Below are positions 11,472-21,514 of a stretch of 64,000 nt of DNA, piece after piece (positions within the stretch are counted from its first letter, which is position 1; each line of letters starts with the position of its first letter). Location of the stretch: contig NHCB01000007.1 in NCBI GenBank assembly GCA_002167745.1, positions 98,711 through 162,710 on the forward strand, given 5' to 3'. The DNA comes from Betaproteobacteria bacterium TMED22. Lineage in GTDB: Bacteria; Pseudomonadota; Gammaproteobacteria; Burkholderiales; Eutrophovitaceae. Made by a program: the position numbers and the translations under genes. Below the pieces are notes generated by a model. That model was not told the DNA's origin. It worked only from the letters and a program-made list of their open reading frames with translations, and did not search any database.

Positions 11472-12217
11472 ACATCAGTTTAAAAAATGAGGTAATTCTT
11501 GTAACGGGAGCTAGCCGAGGAATTGGCGCTGAGATAGCAGCAACCCTCGGCCTGTCCGGGGCAATCGTTGCAGGGACGGCCACCTCGGATAACGGTGCAG
11601 CTCAAATCACCGAGACATTTAAAAAAAGCAACATCGCTGGTCAGGGCTATCGGCTGGACGTATCTAAGCCAGACGAGTGTGCCAGCACCCTAACTGATAT
11701 TGAGAAGACTTATGGCTCCATCACTGTGCTGGTGAATAATGCAGGGATAACCCGAGATAATTTATTGATGCGAATGAAAGAGGAGGAGTGGGACAACATT
11801 ATGAATACTAACCTCAAATCTGTTTATTCTCTCTCGAAGCTTGTTTGCCGAAATATGATGAAAGCACGCTCTGGCCGAATCATTAACGTGACTTCAGTTG
11901 TTGGGTTTTTAGGTAATGCAGGACAGTCAAATTACGCGGCCGCAAAGGCTGGAATTGTAGGGTTTAGCAAATCCTTAGCTCGGGAGCTTGGGGGGCGAAA
12001 TATTAATGTGAACTGTGTTGCACCCGGATTCATTGATACTGAAATGACCCAAAGTCTTGCTGAGGAACAAAAAAAAGCCTTGATAAATCAAGTGCCTTTA
12101 GGCCGTTTGGGAGAGGTCTCGGATATAGCAAATACCGTTTTATTTCTATCTTCAGACCTTTCGAAATACATCACAGGATCAACTATCCACGTCAATGGCG
12201 GTATGATGATGGAATAG
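11468..12217 (+). CDS. fabG: 3-oxoacyl-ACP reductase
   Basis: SDR TGASRGIG, NNAGITRDNLLMRM, YAAAKAG, CVAPGFIDTEMT. Confidence 0.97.
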   Translation: MNISLKNEVILVTGASRGIGAEIAATLGLSGAIVAGTATSDNGAAQITETFKKSNIAGQGYRLDVSKPDECASTLTDIEKTYGSITVLVNNAGITRDNLLMRMKEEEWDNIMNTNLKSVYSLSKLVCRNMMKARSGRIINVTSVVGFLGNAGQSNYAAAKAGIVGFSKSLARELGGRNINVNCVAPGFIDTEMTQSLAEEQKKALINQVPLGRLGEVSDIANTVLFLSSDLSKYITGSTIHVNGGMMME

Positions 12218-12309
12218 AACCCATACCACCTTTTATTTGGTAGAATACTGCGCTTTAGTGAGGCTAATTCGCTAAACAACTTTTTTTTAGAAACTGAGGG
12301 GTTTTGTAC

Positions 12310-12549
12310 ATGGAATCGATTGAGCAACGCGTCAAGAAAATTGTCGCTGAGCAGTTAGGTGTTAACGAAGCGGACATAAAGAATGAATCAACCTTTGTGG
12401 ATGATCTTGGTGCTGATTCATTAGATACCGTGGAATTGGTCATGGCGCTCGAGGAAGAGTTCGAATGCGAAATTCCTGACGAAGAGGCTGAAAAAATCAC
12501 GTCGGTTCAACAAGCTATCGATTACGTCAACTCAAATATAGATAGCTAA
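12310..12549 (+). CDS. acpP: Acyl carrier protein
   Basis: [18 protein letters not shown]...[21 protein letters not shown], phosphopantetheine DSL motif. Confidence 0.98.
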   Translation: MESIEQRVKKIVAEQLGVNEADIKNESTFVDDLGADSLDTVELVMALEEEFECEIPDEEAEKITSVQQAIDYVNSNIDS

Positions 12550-12589
12550 TCCATTTGTGAGGATCTATCCACACTGTAAGGAGCAGTAG

Positions 12590-13831
12590 GTGTCAAGGCG
12601 TCGTGTCGTCGTAACGGGTCTAGGCATTGTTTGTCCAGTTGGAAACAATGTTCCTCAGGCTTGGCAGAGCATTCTTGCTGGAAAATCCGGAATAGATACC
12701 ATCACTCGTTTTGATGCGACGCCGTTTTCCTCTCATATCGCCGGCGAGGTTAAAGATTTCGATATTACCGCCGTTATTTCTGCCAAAGACGCACGAAGAA
12801 TGGATACATTCATCCATTATGGTCTTGCTGCAGGTATTGAGGCACTAGAGGACGCCGGATTCTCTATGCAACCAGACAATGCCGAACGAATCGGCGTAAA
12901 TATCGGCTCAGGTATTGGCGGCCTTCCACTGATTGAAGATACCGATAAAACCTTAGAAAAGAGCGGTCCAAGAAAGATTTCACCGTTTTTCATACCAGGA
13001 GCCATCATCAACATGGTTTCTGGAAACCTATCAATTATTTACGGTCTCAAGGGCCCAAGTCTCGCGATGGTTACTGCGTGCACGACAGCAACCCACTGTA
13101 TCGGAGACTCTGCTCGGCTCATTGAGTATGGAGATGTCGATGTAATGGTCGCTGGTGGGGCAGAGTCGTGCGTATCACCGCTTGGGGTGGGAGGATTTGC
13201 AGCGGCGAGGGCTCTGAGTACACGAAATGACGACCCCGCGTCTGCTAGCCGGCCCTGGGATAGAGGACGAGATGGATTCGTGCTAGGCGAGGGCGCAGGC
13301 GTCATGGTTCTTGAAGAGTATGAGCATGCTAAGGCTCGTGGCGCCAAAATTTATTGCGAATTAAGCGGCTATGGAATGAGTGCGGATGCAAATCACATAA
13401 CGGCTCCCTGCGAAGATGGGGAGGGTGCTGCACGCTGTATGAACAACGCAGTTAAAAATAGTAGGGTGGACCCTAATACAGTGGACTACATCAATGCTCA
13501 TGGCACCTCAACACCATTAGGTGATATCGCAGAGACTGTCGCAATTAAACGTATGTTTGGAGACCACGCACGTAAATTAGTCGTGAGCTCCACAAAGTCG
13601 AGTGTTGGTCATTTACTAGGCGCCGCAGGGGGTGTCGAGGCAGTTTTTACTGCCTTGGCTATTAAGGATCAAGTTGCGCCACCCACGATCAACCTAAATG
13701 ACCAAGATCCCGAGTGCGACTTAGACTACGTACCCAATAATGCCAGAAAAATGCCGATACGATCGGCTATTTCTAATTCATTTGGGTTTGGCGGCACGAA
13801 TGGAAGTCTCGTATTTTCCAGCATGAACTGA
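12590..13831 (+). CDS. fabF: Beta-ketoacyl-ACP synthase II
   Basis: RRVVVTGLGIVCPVGN, TACTTATH, HGTSTPLGD, NSFGFGGTN. Confidence 0.97.
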   Translation: MSRRRVVVTGLGIVCPVGNNVPQAWQSILAGKSGIDTITRFDATPFSSHIAGEVKDFDITAVISAKDARRMDTFIHYGLAAGIEALEDAGFSMQPDNAERIGVNIGSGIGGLPLIEDTDKTLEKSGPRKISPFFIPGAIINMVSGNLSIIYGLKGPSLAMVTACTTATHCIGDSARLIEYGDVDVMVAGGAESCVSPLGVGGFAAARALSTRNDDPASASRPWDRGRDGFVLGEGAGVMVLEEYEHAKARGAKIYCELSGYGMSADANHITAPCEDGEGAARCMNNAVKNSRVDPNTVDYINAHGTSTPLGDIAETVAIKRMFGDHARKLVVSSTKSSVGHLLGAAGGVEAVFTALAIKDQVAPPTINLNDQDPECDLDYVPNNARKMPIRSAISNSFGFGGTNGSLVFSSMN

Positions 13832-13872
13832 GTTATCTTAGGTCATCTGCAAAAACAGATGGTTAGAAAATC

Positions 13873-14868
13873 TTGGAACAAGTAAAAATATTAACAATCC
13901 GATTAGGCCTCAGCGTATGTGCGCTTGCAGGTCTATTCTTGATCTGGATGCTATTTGCTGGATTAAAACCTATCGAATTAGATGAGCCCGTATTGGTCAC
14001 GATTGAACGAGGAGCAACACTTAACGTCGCAACGGAGAGCTTAGAAAACAGCTCAGTAATCCACGACGCATGGTCTTTTAAATTGTTGGCCAGGGTGTTC
14101 GGCTTAGGCTCCGAAATCAAGGCAGGGAAATATCAGTTCGAAGACGGAATTACAGGATTTCAGGTGCTGCAAAAAATCCACCGTGGCTATTTCGCTAAAA
14201 ATCGTATTCGCATTCAGGAGGGCTGGACGTTTACTGACCTTAGAGAAGCCTTGGATCAGCACGACGCCATTCTTCATACCAGTTCGGGCTGGACTAATAA
14301 AAGAATTCTCAATGAACTAAACATCTCGTACGGACATCCCGAGGGATTATTTTTTCCGGACACCTACATCTTCAGTGGCGGCACGAGCGACCTTAGAATC
14401 ATGAGGATCGCCCATGAAAAAATGACTCAGGTGCTCGAAGAGGAGTGGCGAATGCGTCATGCCGACATCCGCCTAAAGGATCCTTATGAGGGGCTGGTGC
14501 TTGCTTCGATTATTGAGAAAGAAACGTATCTTGTAAAAGAGAAATCTCTTATTGCAGGCGTTTTCCTAAATCGCTTGGAGACAAGAATGCGACTGCAAGC
14601 TGATCCAACCGTTATTTATGGGATGGGAGATAACTTCGACGGTGATATCCGTTACAAAGATCTAAAAGATGACAATCCCTACAATACCTACACTAGACAT
14701 GGCCTTCCACCATCTCCTATTGCGCTTCCTAGTCTTAGTTCTATCCGTGCCGCAATGAGACCTCAGGAAACGAACTTTCTGTATTTCGTTGCTAAAGGCG
14801 ACGGCACACATCAATTCTCTGATAACCTTAAAGATCACAACCGAGCAGTAAGAAAATACCAACGCTAA
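13873..14868 (+). CDS. mltG: Endolytic murein transglycosylase MltG (YceG)
   Basis: N-terminal TM, ASIIEKET, LQADPTVIYG, YNTYTRHGLPPSPI. Confidence 0.95.
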   Translation: MEQVKILTIRLGLSVCALAGLFLIWMLFAGLKPIELDEPVLVTIERGATLNVATESLENSSVIHDAWSFKLLARVFGLGSEIKAGKYQFEDGITGFQVLQKIHRGYFAKNRIRIQEGWTFTDLREALDQHDAILHTSSGWTNKRILNELNISYGHPEGLFFPDTYIFSGGTSDLRIMRIAHEKMTQVLEEEWRMRHADIRLKDPYEGLVLASIIEKETYLVKEKSLIAGVFLNRLETRMRLQADPTVIYGMGDNFDGDIRYKDLKDDNPYNTYTRHGLPPSPIALPSLSSIRAAMRPQETNFLYFVAKGDGTHQFSDNLKDHNRAVRKYQR

Positions 14869-14882
14869 CAATAAGGACGACC

Positions 14883-15500
14883 GTGACTACAGGGCTTTTC
14901 ATTACATTTGAAGGTATCGATGGAGCGGGGAAGAGCACCCAGCTCGATTACGCAGCAAGCTACCTTCGCAACCAAAAAAAAGATATTGTTCAAACGCGAG
15001 AGCCCGGTGGAACACCATTTAGCGAAAAGTTGCGCGATATGATTCTGAAAGCTAAACAGCCATTAGAATCCGACACAGAGGTGCTTCTCATGTTCGCAGC
15101 ACGTAACGAGCATATAGCGCGCGTTATTCGGCCGGCACTCTATTGTGGCTCAATTGTAATTTGCGATAGATTCACCGACGCAACATTTGCTTATCAAGGT
15201 GGTGGTTCCGGCGTTTCATCATCACGAATCGAAACATTGGAAACTTGGGTACAAGGTAACCTTCAGCCAGATTTAACGTTTTTTTTTGATTTGCCGATCT
15301 TAGCAGCCCAACGACGTCTGGGTAAGAGAAAAAAAGATCGTTTTGAGTCAGAAACCATGAACTTTCACGAACGCGTAAGGCAGGGGTATTTAACAAGGGC
15401 GACACAATATCCTGGACGCATTAAGATCATCGACTCATCACGCAACAAAAGTCAAATTCGCGAGATGGTTCAAATCGAGCTAGATCGATTATGCAATTAA
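14883..15500 (+). CDS. tmk: Thymidylate kinase
   Basis: FITFEGIDGAGKSTQ, TREPGGTPFSEKLR, DRFTDATFAYQGGG. Confidence 0.97.
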   Translation: MTTGLFITFEGIDGAGKSTQLDYAASYLRNQKKDIVQTREPGGTPFSEKLRDMILKAKQPLESDTEVLLMFAARNEHIARVIRPALYCGSIVICDRFTDATFAYQGGGSGVSSSRIETLETWVQGNLQPDLTFFFDLPILAAQRRLGKRKKDRFESETMNFHERVRQGYLTRATQYPGRIKIIDSSRNKSQIREMVQIELDRLCN

Positions 15501-16498
15501 CAGACTACCCTTGGCTTACTGAACCGAAGAATAGCGTTGGAAAAATTCTTCCACCAGCTCTCTTGATACACGGAGTAGAGGGAATAGGAAAAAGAGCTCT
15601 AGCGAATTATCTAGCTCAGTCGGTGTTATGTGAGGAAACATCATCAGTAAATGATCCATGCGGGAAATGTCCATCCTGTGCACTTTTTACCGCAGACACT
15701 CATCCGGATTTTAAATTACTGACCAACGATGACGAGGATGCTTCTTCATCTAGAAATGACTTAGGTGACACGAAGAAATCGAAACATATCATTAGCGTTA
15801 AGGCCGTCAGGAGTTTGGGAACGTTTTGCGTCACGAAACCACATCGAGGGCATGCCAAAGTTATAGTCATCGATCCAGCAGAACACTTAAATCAAAGTGC
15901 TTCAAATGCATTACTCAAAAACGTAGAGGAACCTGCGGAATTTCTTCATTTCATACTTGTGGCAAAACATAAGGAAAGACTATTACCGACGCTACTCAGT
16001 CGATGCCTAAAGGTGAATGTGCGTCCTCCAGACGCTCAAGAGGCATTCAGATGGGTCGCGACTCAAATAGATGGGCAGTGTAAAGACCCGTATAGACAGG
16101 AGTTATCAATAGCCCTATCTGGTAATGCACCACTGTCTTCAATTAGGGTCATCGCGGATGAGGATTTTTTCAGTAATCGGGAAAGCATCCTCTCATTACT
16201 CAGCCAAAATCAAATTGATCCATTTGCACTCGCGACACTTTGTGAAAAAATAGAAGTTCCGACATTGCAACGAATTATCTACGCACTATTACATGATTTA
16301 ATGTTCTTAAACATCCAGCAGGATGTGGCATTCCATGAAGACAAAAAAACTGAGTTAGGACGGATCAAACGTTCCCTTAGTAATAAAGCATTTAGTCGCT
16401 GGTTAAGCCTATTTAATGATTACCTCAAATCTGCTAGTCATCCATTGAATAGACGGCTAGCGCTCGAAGCTTTATTTTTAAAATGGCCGCAGACATAG
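15491..16498 (+). CDS. holB: DNA polymerase III delta' subunit
   Basis: HGVEGIGKRALA, CGKCPSC zinc ligands, SNALLKNVEEP; tmk-holB-tatD synteny. Confidence 0.92.
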   Translation: MQLTDYPWLTEPKNSVGKILPPALLIHGVEGIGKRALANYLAQSVLCEETSSVNDPCGKCPSCALFTADTHPDFKLLTNDDEDASSSRNDLGDTKKSKHIISVKAVRSLGTFCVTKPHRGHAKVIVIDPAEHLNQSASNALLKNVEEPAEFLHFILVAKHKERLLPTLLSRCLKVNVRPPDAQEAFRWVATQIDGQCKDPYRQELSIALSGNAPLSSIRVIADEDFFSNRESILSLLSQNQIDPFALATLCEKIEVPTLQRIIYALLHDLMFLNIQQDVAFHEDKKTELGRIKRSLSNKAFSRWLSLFNDYLKSASHPLNRRLALEALFLKWPQT

Positions 16499-16509
16499 GT
16501 CCCACCGCT

Positions 16510-17286
16510 ATGCAAATAATTGATTCTCATTGTCATATCAACTTTCCCGAATTAGGAGATGATATTGATGGACTTCTCAGACGTATGGAAGAAAATAATG
16601 TCACCAAAGCGCTGTGTGTGTCGGTGCAGCTCGAGAAACTAAATGAGATTTTAGACCTAGCTAGCAAACATGGAAATATCTATGCATCTGTGGGCGTGCA
16701 CCCAGATAACGAGAACTGTGAAGAGCCCACAACCGACCGATTAGTCACGCTATCAAATCATCCTAAAGTTGTTGCGATAGGCGAAACTGGCCTTGATTAC
16801 TTCAGAGCAAAAGGTGATACCGAGTGGCAACGAGAACGTTTTCGTGTTCATATTGAGGCGGCTAAAATTACACAAAAACCTCTTATCATCCACACGAGAG
16901 CAGCGGGTAATGACACATTAGATATTCTTAGAGAACACGGAAGAGGGGACGTTAAGGGCGTGATGCATTGCTTTACTGAAACACTTCCATTTGCACTTGC
17001 ATCGATTGAATTAGGATTCTTAATTTCATTCTCTGGTATCTTGACTTTTAAAAATGCCGAGGAAATTCGTAATGTTGCTAAAGCGATACCTATCGGGTCC
17101 ATAATGGTCGAAACAGATTCCCCTTACTTAGCTCCAATGCCACATAGAGGTAAAACTAATGAGCCGTCCTACGTGCGTTTCGTTCTACAGGAACTTGCTC
17201 GCGTTAAGGAGCTACCTGTTGATATCGTAGCTCAGAAAACCACAGAAAATTTTCACAAGCTATTTTTAAACGGTAAATCAGCCTAG
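16510..17286 (+). CDS. TatD family metal-dependent hydrolase
   Basis: IIDSHCHINFP, VGVHPDN, GETGLDYFR, ETDSPYLAP. Confidence 0.94.
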   Translation: MQIIDSHCHINFPELGDDIDGLLRRMEENNVTKALCVSVQLEKLNEILDLASKHGNIYASVGVHPDNENCEEPTTDRLVTLSNHPKVVAIGETGLDYFRAKGDTEWQRERFRVHIEAAKITQKPLIIHTRAAGNDTLDILREHGRGDVKGVMHCFTETLPFALASIELGFLISFSGILTFKNAEEIRNVAKAIPIGSIMVETDSPYLAPMPHRGKTNEPSYVRFVLQELARVKELPVDIVAQKTTENFHKLFLNGKSA

Positions 17287-18072
17287 TCGATCTTTCAAAC
17301 GCTCTAGCTCACCTGATATTTTTTTAATACCATTCATCAACTCCTGTTTATGGCGCTCATCTTCTTCTTCAGCTGAATTAAGCGCTTTATTTTCTTTGTT
17401 GACCACGTCCACGACAATCGCAATCAACATATTTAGAAATGCGAAAGCTGAGAAGAAAATGAAGGTGAGGAAATAGATCCATGAGAGCGGGTACAACTCC
17501 ATCACTTCATACATCACATCTGTCCAGTCCTCAAACGTCATAACCCTAAAGAGAGTGAGCATAGACTTGGAGATATCCCCCCAAAGAAATGGATTGATAG
17601 CTCCAAATAATGTCGAACCAATCGCGCCATAGATATAGAAGAAAATAAACATTAGCAACACGAGATAACCAAGCCTTGGAAGTGACTTGAATAAGGCGTT
17701 CAGCAGCAGACGTAATTCCGGAATAAAGGATATCAATCGTAAGACCCTGAAGATACGCAGTAAGCGTCCCACAAAAACCAGATTAGAACTCTCTAACGGA
17801 ATCAAGCTACCAATAACAATGATCGTGTCAAAAAGATTCCATGGATCTCGAATAAAACGCCTAAAGTCTCCCTCAGCGATATAACGAATGACAATCTCAA
17901 CAAGGAAGATGATGCTGATAAGAAGGTCAAGGTAGGAGAGCAAGTCTTGATAAGGTTCAAGCTGCTTGAAAGTACGAGCACCCACGGTCAAAGCCGAGAA
18001 TATAATGATGAAAATCATCGATATTTCAAACAATTTATGGTGTCGTATATCAATGATTTTTTGTATGAGCAT
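17278..18072 (-). CDS. Single-domain (6-TM) voltage-gated cation channel, BacNav-like
   Basis: S4 VGRLLRIFRVLRL, pore VMTFEDWTDVMYE, S6 FFSAFAFLNMLIAIVVDVV, C-terminal acidic coiled coil. Confidence 0.9.
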   Translation of the reverse strand: MLIQKIIDIRHHKLFEISMIFIIIFSALTVGARTFKQLEPYQDLLSYLDLLISIIFLVEIVIRYIAEGDFRRFIRDPWNLFDTIIVIGSLIPLESSNLVFVGRLLRIFRVLRLISFIPELRLLLNALFKSLPRLGYLVLLMFIFFYIYGAIGSTLFGAINPFLWGDISKSMLTLFRVMTFEDWTDVMYEVMELYPLSWIYFLTFIFFSAFAFLNMLIAIVVDVVNKENKALNSAEEEDERHKQELMNGIKKISGELERLKDRLG

Positions 18073-18173
18073 CAGGGAATCACTTTGAGAGTAGATTTAA
18101 TGCCATCATTTTAATTAAAATTAGTGTCAAATAACGAACAAATGATAATTTTTCTTAGATAACTATCAACACC

Positions 18174-18992
18174 ATGCGCATTACGCCACTCAATGAGATC
18201 GTCGGTTGTACCATTGAGGGCGTGGCCTTAAGGAGTGCTAACGAAGATGAATTACGACAAATTCATACCGCATGGATGCAATATAGCGTTGTGGTTATCA
18301 AAAACCAAAAACTAACCCCCTCGGAACAACTTAGGTTTGCTTCTTATTTTGGATCTCCAGATATTTATCCATTTTTAGAGGGTTTAGAGGGTCACCCTGA
18401 GATTACACATGTTTTAAAAAAACCATCAGAAACAGAGAATTTTGGTGGTGTTTGGCATACAGATACGATTTATTTAGAAAAGCCTCCCATGGCCAGCATG
18501 CTCTACGCCATAAATGTTCCATCAAATGGAGGGGACACACTCTTCGCAAGTCAATATCACGCATATACCACACTCCCTGATAAACTTAAAAGCCTGTTGA
18601 AGTCTTATAAAGCTGAATCACGATCAGATCTTGAGGCAGTATCCGCGACTCGCTTAAATCGTTCCTCAAGGTTAAACAAGAAAGCATCGAATTCTTTTTC
18701 AGCAATACACCCCATGATTCGAACTCACCCTGAAACGCTACAAAAAAGTCTATACATTAGTCCGGCTCACACGTGCAGTATTCAGGGACTCAATGTAGAG
18801 GACAGTGAGGCTCTGCTATCTGAACTGTTCAGACACCAGACACAAGAGGAGCATCAGTGCCGCGTTAAGTGGGATAACGGTGATGTAGCGCTTTGGGACA
18901 ATAGATGCCTATTACATTTACCTCTTAATGACTATCAAGGTGAGTTGAGATCCCTTCATCGAATTACATTGAAAGGAGGGCGACCGTCCTGA
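18174..18992 (+). CDS. TauD/TfdA family Fe(II)/2-oxoglutarate dioxygenase
   Basis: WHTD iron-binding motif, LWDNRCLLH distal His, overall TauD-like layout. Confidence 0.87.
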   Translation: MRITPLNEIVGCTIEGVALRSANEDELRQIHTAWMQYSVVVIKNQKLTPSEQLRFASYFGSPDIYPFLEGLEGHPEITHVLKKPSETENFGGVWHTDTIYLEKPPMASMLYAINVPSNGGDTLFASQYHAYTTLPDKLKSLLKSYKAESRSDLEAVSATRLNRSSRLNKKASNSFSAIHPMIRTHPETLQKSLYISPAHTCSIQGLNVEDSEALLSELFRHQTQEEHQCRVKWDNGDVALWDNRCLLHLPLNDYQGELRSLHRITLKGGRPS

Positions 18993-19036
18993 CGTCCATT
19001 GAGTGTCTATAAATGGGATATTCTTGGCCCTAAATA

Positions 19037-19070
19037 AGAAAAGGCGCCCCCAAGAGGACGCGCCTTTTCT
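19037..19070 (+). terminator. Rho-independent-like terminator hairpin
   Basis: Perfect 11-bp inverted repeat AGAAAAGGCGC / GCGCCTTTTCT with 12-nt loop, between the dioxygenase and a convergent gene; may act bidirectionally. Confidence 0.75.
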
Positions 19071-19090
19071 GCTAAATTTATAAGAAACGA

Positions 19091-19672
19091 TTAAGGCTTA
19101 TCGGAAATCCGATTCCATACACGATTCGCAAATCCACTGCCAGAGCCGACATTGTTCGATGGCGCGAAATCGGTGTAGACCATCTTGGCCAAACCAAACT
19201 CCAAAATCTGCTTTCCACCGTTAGCTTCTAACTTAAGTGTGGTATCCGTCAATTCGGAAACTTCGTAATCTCTAAATTCTCTCCAAGGTACCTGATTTGT
19301 CTCAATGGCAGATCCATTTTCGGTTTTAAAGGTTGAGGCGTTGGTATATCGATAACCAAAAGTATCGCCCTCTAGTTGGTATTCACCCATCCAAGCAAGG
19401 GTACTCGGCCTCTCTCTATCAATATTATTGTGCATGATAAAGACGATCGTCCCATCATAGAACGTAATACGGCCCTTAACGGTCGGAGGTGCGTACTGAT
19501 CGTCACCATCATTCCAACTTGTTAACTCATATGTCCCTTCAAGCAAACGCTCGATCTCACCTTGTCGACCCACATCACTATCAGAGGATCCGCAAGCGCC
19601 TAGACTAGCCATTGATACCGCTCCTAACCATAATAACAATTTCTTTCGAACGTTTTTATTTGGATCACTCAT
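19091..19672 (-). CDS. Predicted lipoprotein of unknown function
   Basis: Signal peptide with lipobox-like SLGACGSS; start taken as internal Met (MSDPNKNVRKK). Confidence 0.6.
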   Translation of the reverse strand: MSDPNKNVRKKLLLWLGAVSMASLGACGSSDSDVGRQGEIERLLEGTYELTSWNDGDDQYAPPTVKGRITFYDGTIVFIMHNNIDRERPSTLAWMGEYQLEGDTFGYRYTNASTFKTENGSAIETNQVPWREFRDYEVSELTDTTLKLEANGGKQILEFGLAKMVYTDFAPSNNVGSGSGFANRVWNRISDKP

Positions 19673-19719
19673 AACTGCTCCTATCATAAAAAAACGTTAG
19701 GCTTAATGCTTAAGGTAAA

Positions 19720-20214
19720 TTAGTGCTTCATATCACAATCAAAAGAAACAGAGACGAATATACCGTCGTTCATCATGTAAGTTGTATCGTATACACAGTT
19801 ACCCATCATCTCTGCATATTTACCGCTCACTCCACGCAAAACTCCTTTTCCTGAGCCACTCGAACCCAGTGCACGAACTGCTGTGTTTTCCATTGAAAAC
19901 TCATCTCCATCTTTATCCTTGATGGAACACAAAGCATAGAGGTTCGATTGTCCATCTTTGTCTAATGCACTAACCGTACAGTCAACAGTCAGAACCGTGC
20001 CCTGGGACAGGGCTGCGTATGAAGAAGTGCCCACGTTACCAAGACCAGTAAGCTCCCCAGTGGTGAAGCTAATATCTCCAGCCGTGACTTTATCAATCAC
20101 CATTTCGCCATTCGATATAAACGAAATCTTTCCGGCGTCATGTTCATGATCTCCCGCAGTAGCTGATGAAATAGAGACAACCAGACCTAGAACGCCTAAT
20201 AATATATTTTTCAT
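19720..20214 (-). CDS. Predicted secreted protein of unknown function
   Basis: MKNILLGVLGLVVSISSATAG signal peptide from internal Met at 20214. Confidence 0.6.
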   Translation of the reverse strand: MKNILLGVLGLVVSISSATAGDHEHDAGKISFISNGEMVIDKVTAGDISFTTGELTGLGNVGTSSYAALSQGTVLTVDCTVSALDKDGQSNLYALCSIKDKDGDEFSMENTAVRALGSSGSGKGVLRGVSGKYAEMMGNCVYDTTYMMNDGIFVSVSFDCDMKH

Positions 20215-20411
20215 TAATTTTTTATCCATAAGTAGTATTAAAAGAAAACACACAGCGTAAAACCGCTACCTGCCTAATGGCAAGATTAACAGAAAGTCAT
20301 TATAATTTTATGACTTAATACTTAATTCAGCTTCAAGTCACCAGACTAAAAAAGACTCAGGCAGAATCAACAGCAAATTTAAACCAGCCAGATAAAAAAC
20401 GGGGGGAGTTA

Positions 20412-21503
20412 ATGGAAAAACTTACTTTTGAAAGCATCAATGTGCGGGCTTCCACGGCTCCTTTGAAAAGACCTATTGTGGCTAAGGTGGGTCAATTTAC
20501 GGAATGGTCACTAGTCATGATCGACGTTCAAACGAAGGAGGGTATCGTTGGACGAAGCTACCTAGAGCCCTATATTAAGGATTCCGTAAAATATATTGCT
20601 CCAGCGCTATACGATATGGCTGAAAAATTCAAGGGACGGACTATCTGTCCTGCCGATATGTACCGTGAGATGATCAATTCGTTACATCTGATCGGACGAC
20701 AAGGAGTCAGCGTCATTACCGCCGCCGGTCTTGATATGGCACTGTGGGATGCGTTAGCTAAAGCAGCGAATATGCCGCTTGCCAACCTTCTTGGTGGCTC
20801 TACCGGGCCTTTAAGGGCATACAATACTAACGGACTGTGGTTGCTCCCTCTAGATGAGCTGGGAAAACAAGCAGAAGAGTTAGTCAGTGAAGGTGGCTTT
20901 AAGGCAATTAAGATGAGACTCGGGAGGCCCAGACTTAAGGACGATATAAAGGCTATAGAACTCGTACGAGAGGCGGTTGGAGAAGATATAGATATCATGG
21001 TCGACTTCAATCAGGGACAGACGATACAAGAGGCCATTACTAGACTTCACGGCCTGGATGATCAGGGAATGTATTGGTTCGAAGAGCCCATTGTTTTTGA
21101 TACCTACGCGCAAAGCGCACAATTAACTCGAGAGATTAAAACGCCAATATCAATCGGAGAAAACATCTATGGACCTCGTTCGTTCCTAGAGGCGATCCAA
21201 GCTAACGCCGCCGATCTATATATGCCTGATCTCATGAGGATAGGAGGCGTTACAGGCTGGATGAGCGCCGCCGCAATAGCAGGGGCCGCCAATGCACCGC
21301 TCTCAAGTCATCTATATCCTGAGGTATCCGCCCATCTACTGAAAGCATCTGAATCAGCAGATTGGCTTGAGTATCGGGATTGGGGCAATCCATTCGTGCA
21401 AGAACCGTTTCAGGTTAAAGACGGAATGGCGATCGTTCCTGATCGAATTGGAAACGGGCTAGATTGGAACGAAGATGCTGTAAAAAAATACCAGTACTTC
21501 TAA
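20412..21503 (+). CDS. Mandelate racemase/muconate lactonizing enzyme family protein, MR subgroup
   Basis: KMR at the KxK position, DFNQ, EEP, GEN metal-ligand motifs, SSHLYPE His, MRIGGVTGW; resembles mandelate racemase along its length as I recall that sequence. Confidence 0.88.
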   Translation: MEKLTFESINVRASTAPLKRPIVAKVGQFTEWSLVMIDVQTKEGIVGRSYLEPYIKDSVKYIAPALYDMAEKFKGRTICPADMYREMINSLHLIGRQGVSVITAAGLDMALWDALAKAANMPLANLLGGSTGPLRAYNTNGLWLLPLDELGKQAEELVSEGGFKAIKMRLGRPRLKDDIKAIELVREAVGEDIDIMVDFNQGQTIQEAITRLHGLDDQGMYWFEEPIVFDTYAQSAQLTREIKTPISIGENIYGPRSFLEAIQANAADLYMPDLMRIGGVTGWMSAAAIAGAANAPLSSHLYPEVSAHLLKASESADWLEYRDWGNPFVQEPFQVKDGMAIVPDRIGNGLDWNEDAVKKYQYF

Positions 21504-21514
21504 AAAAAACGAGT

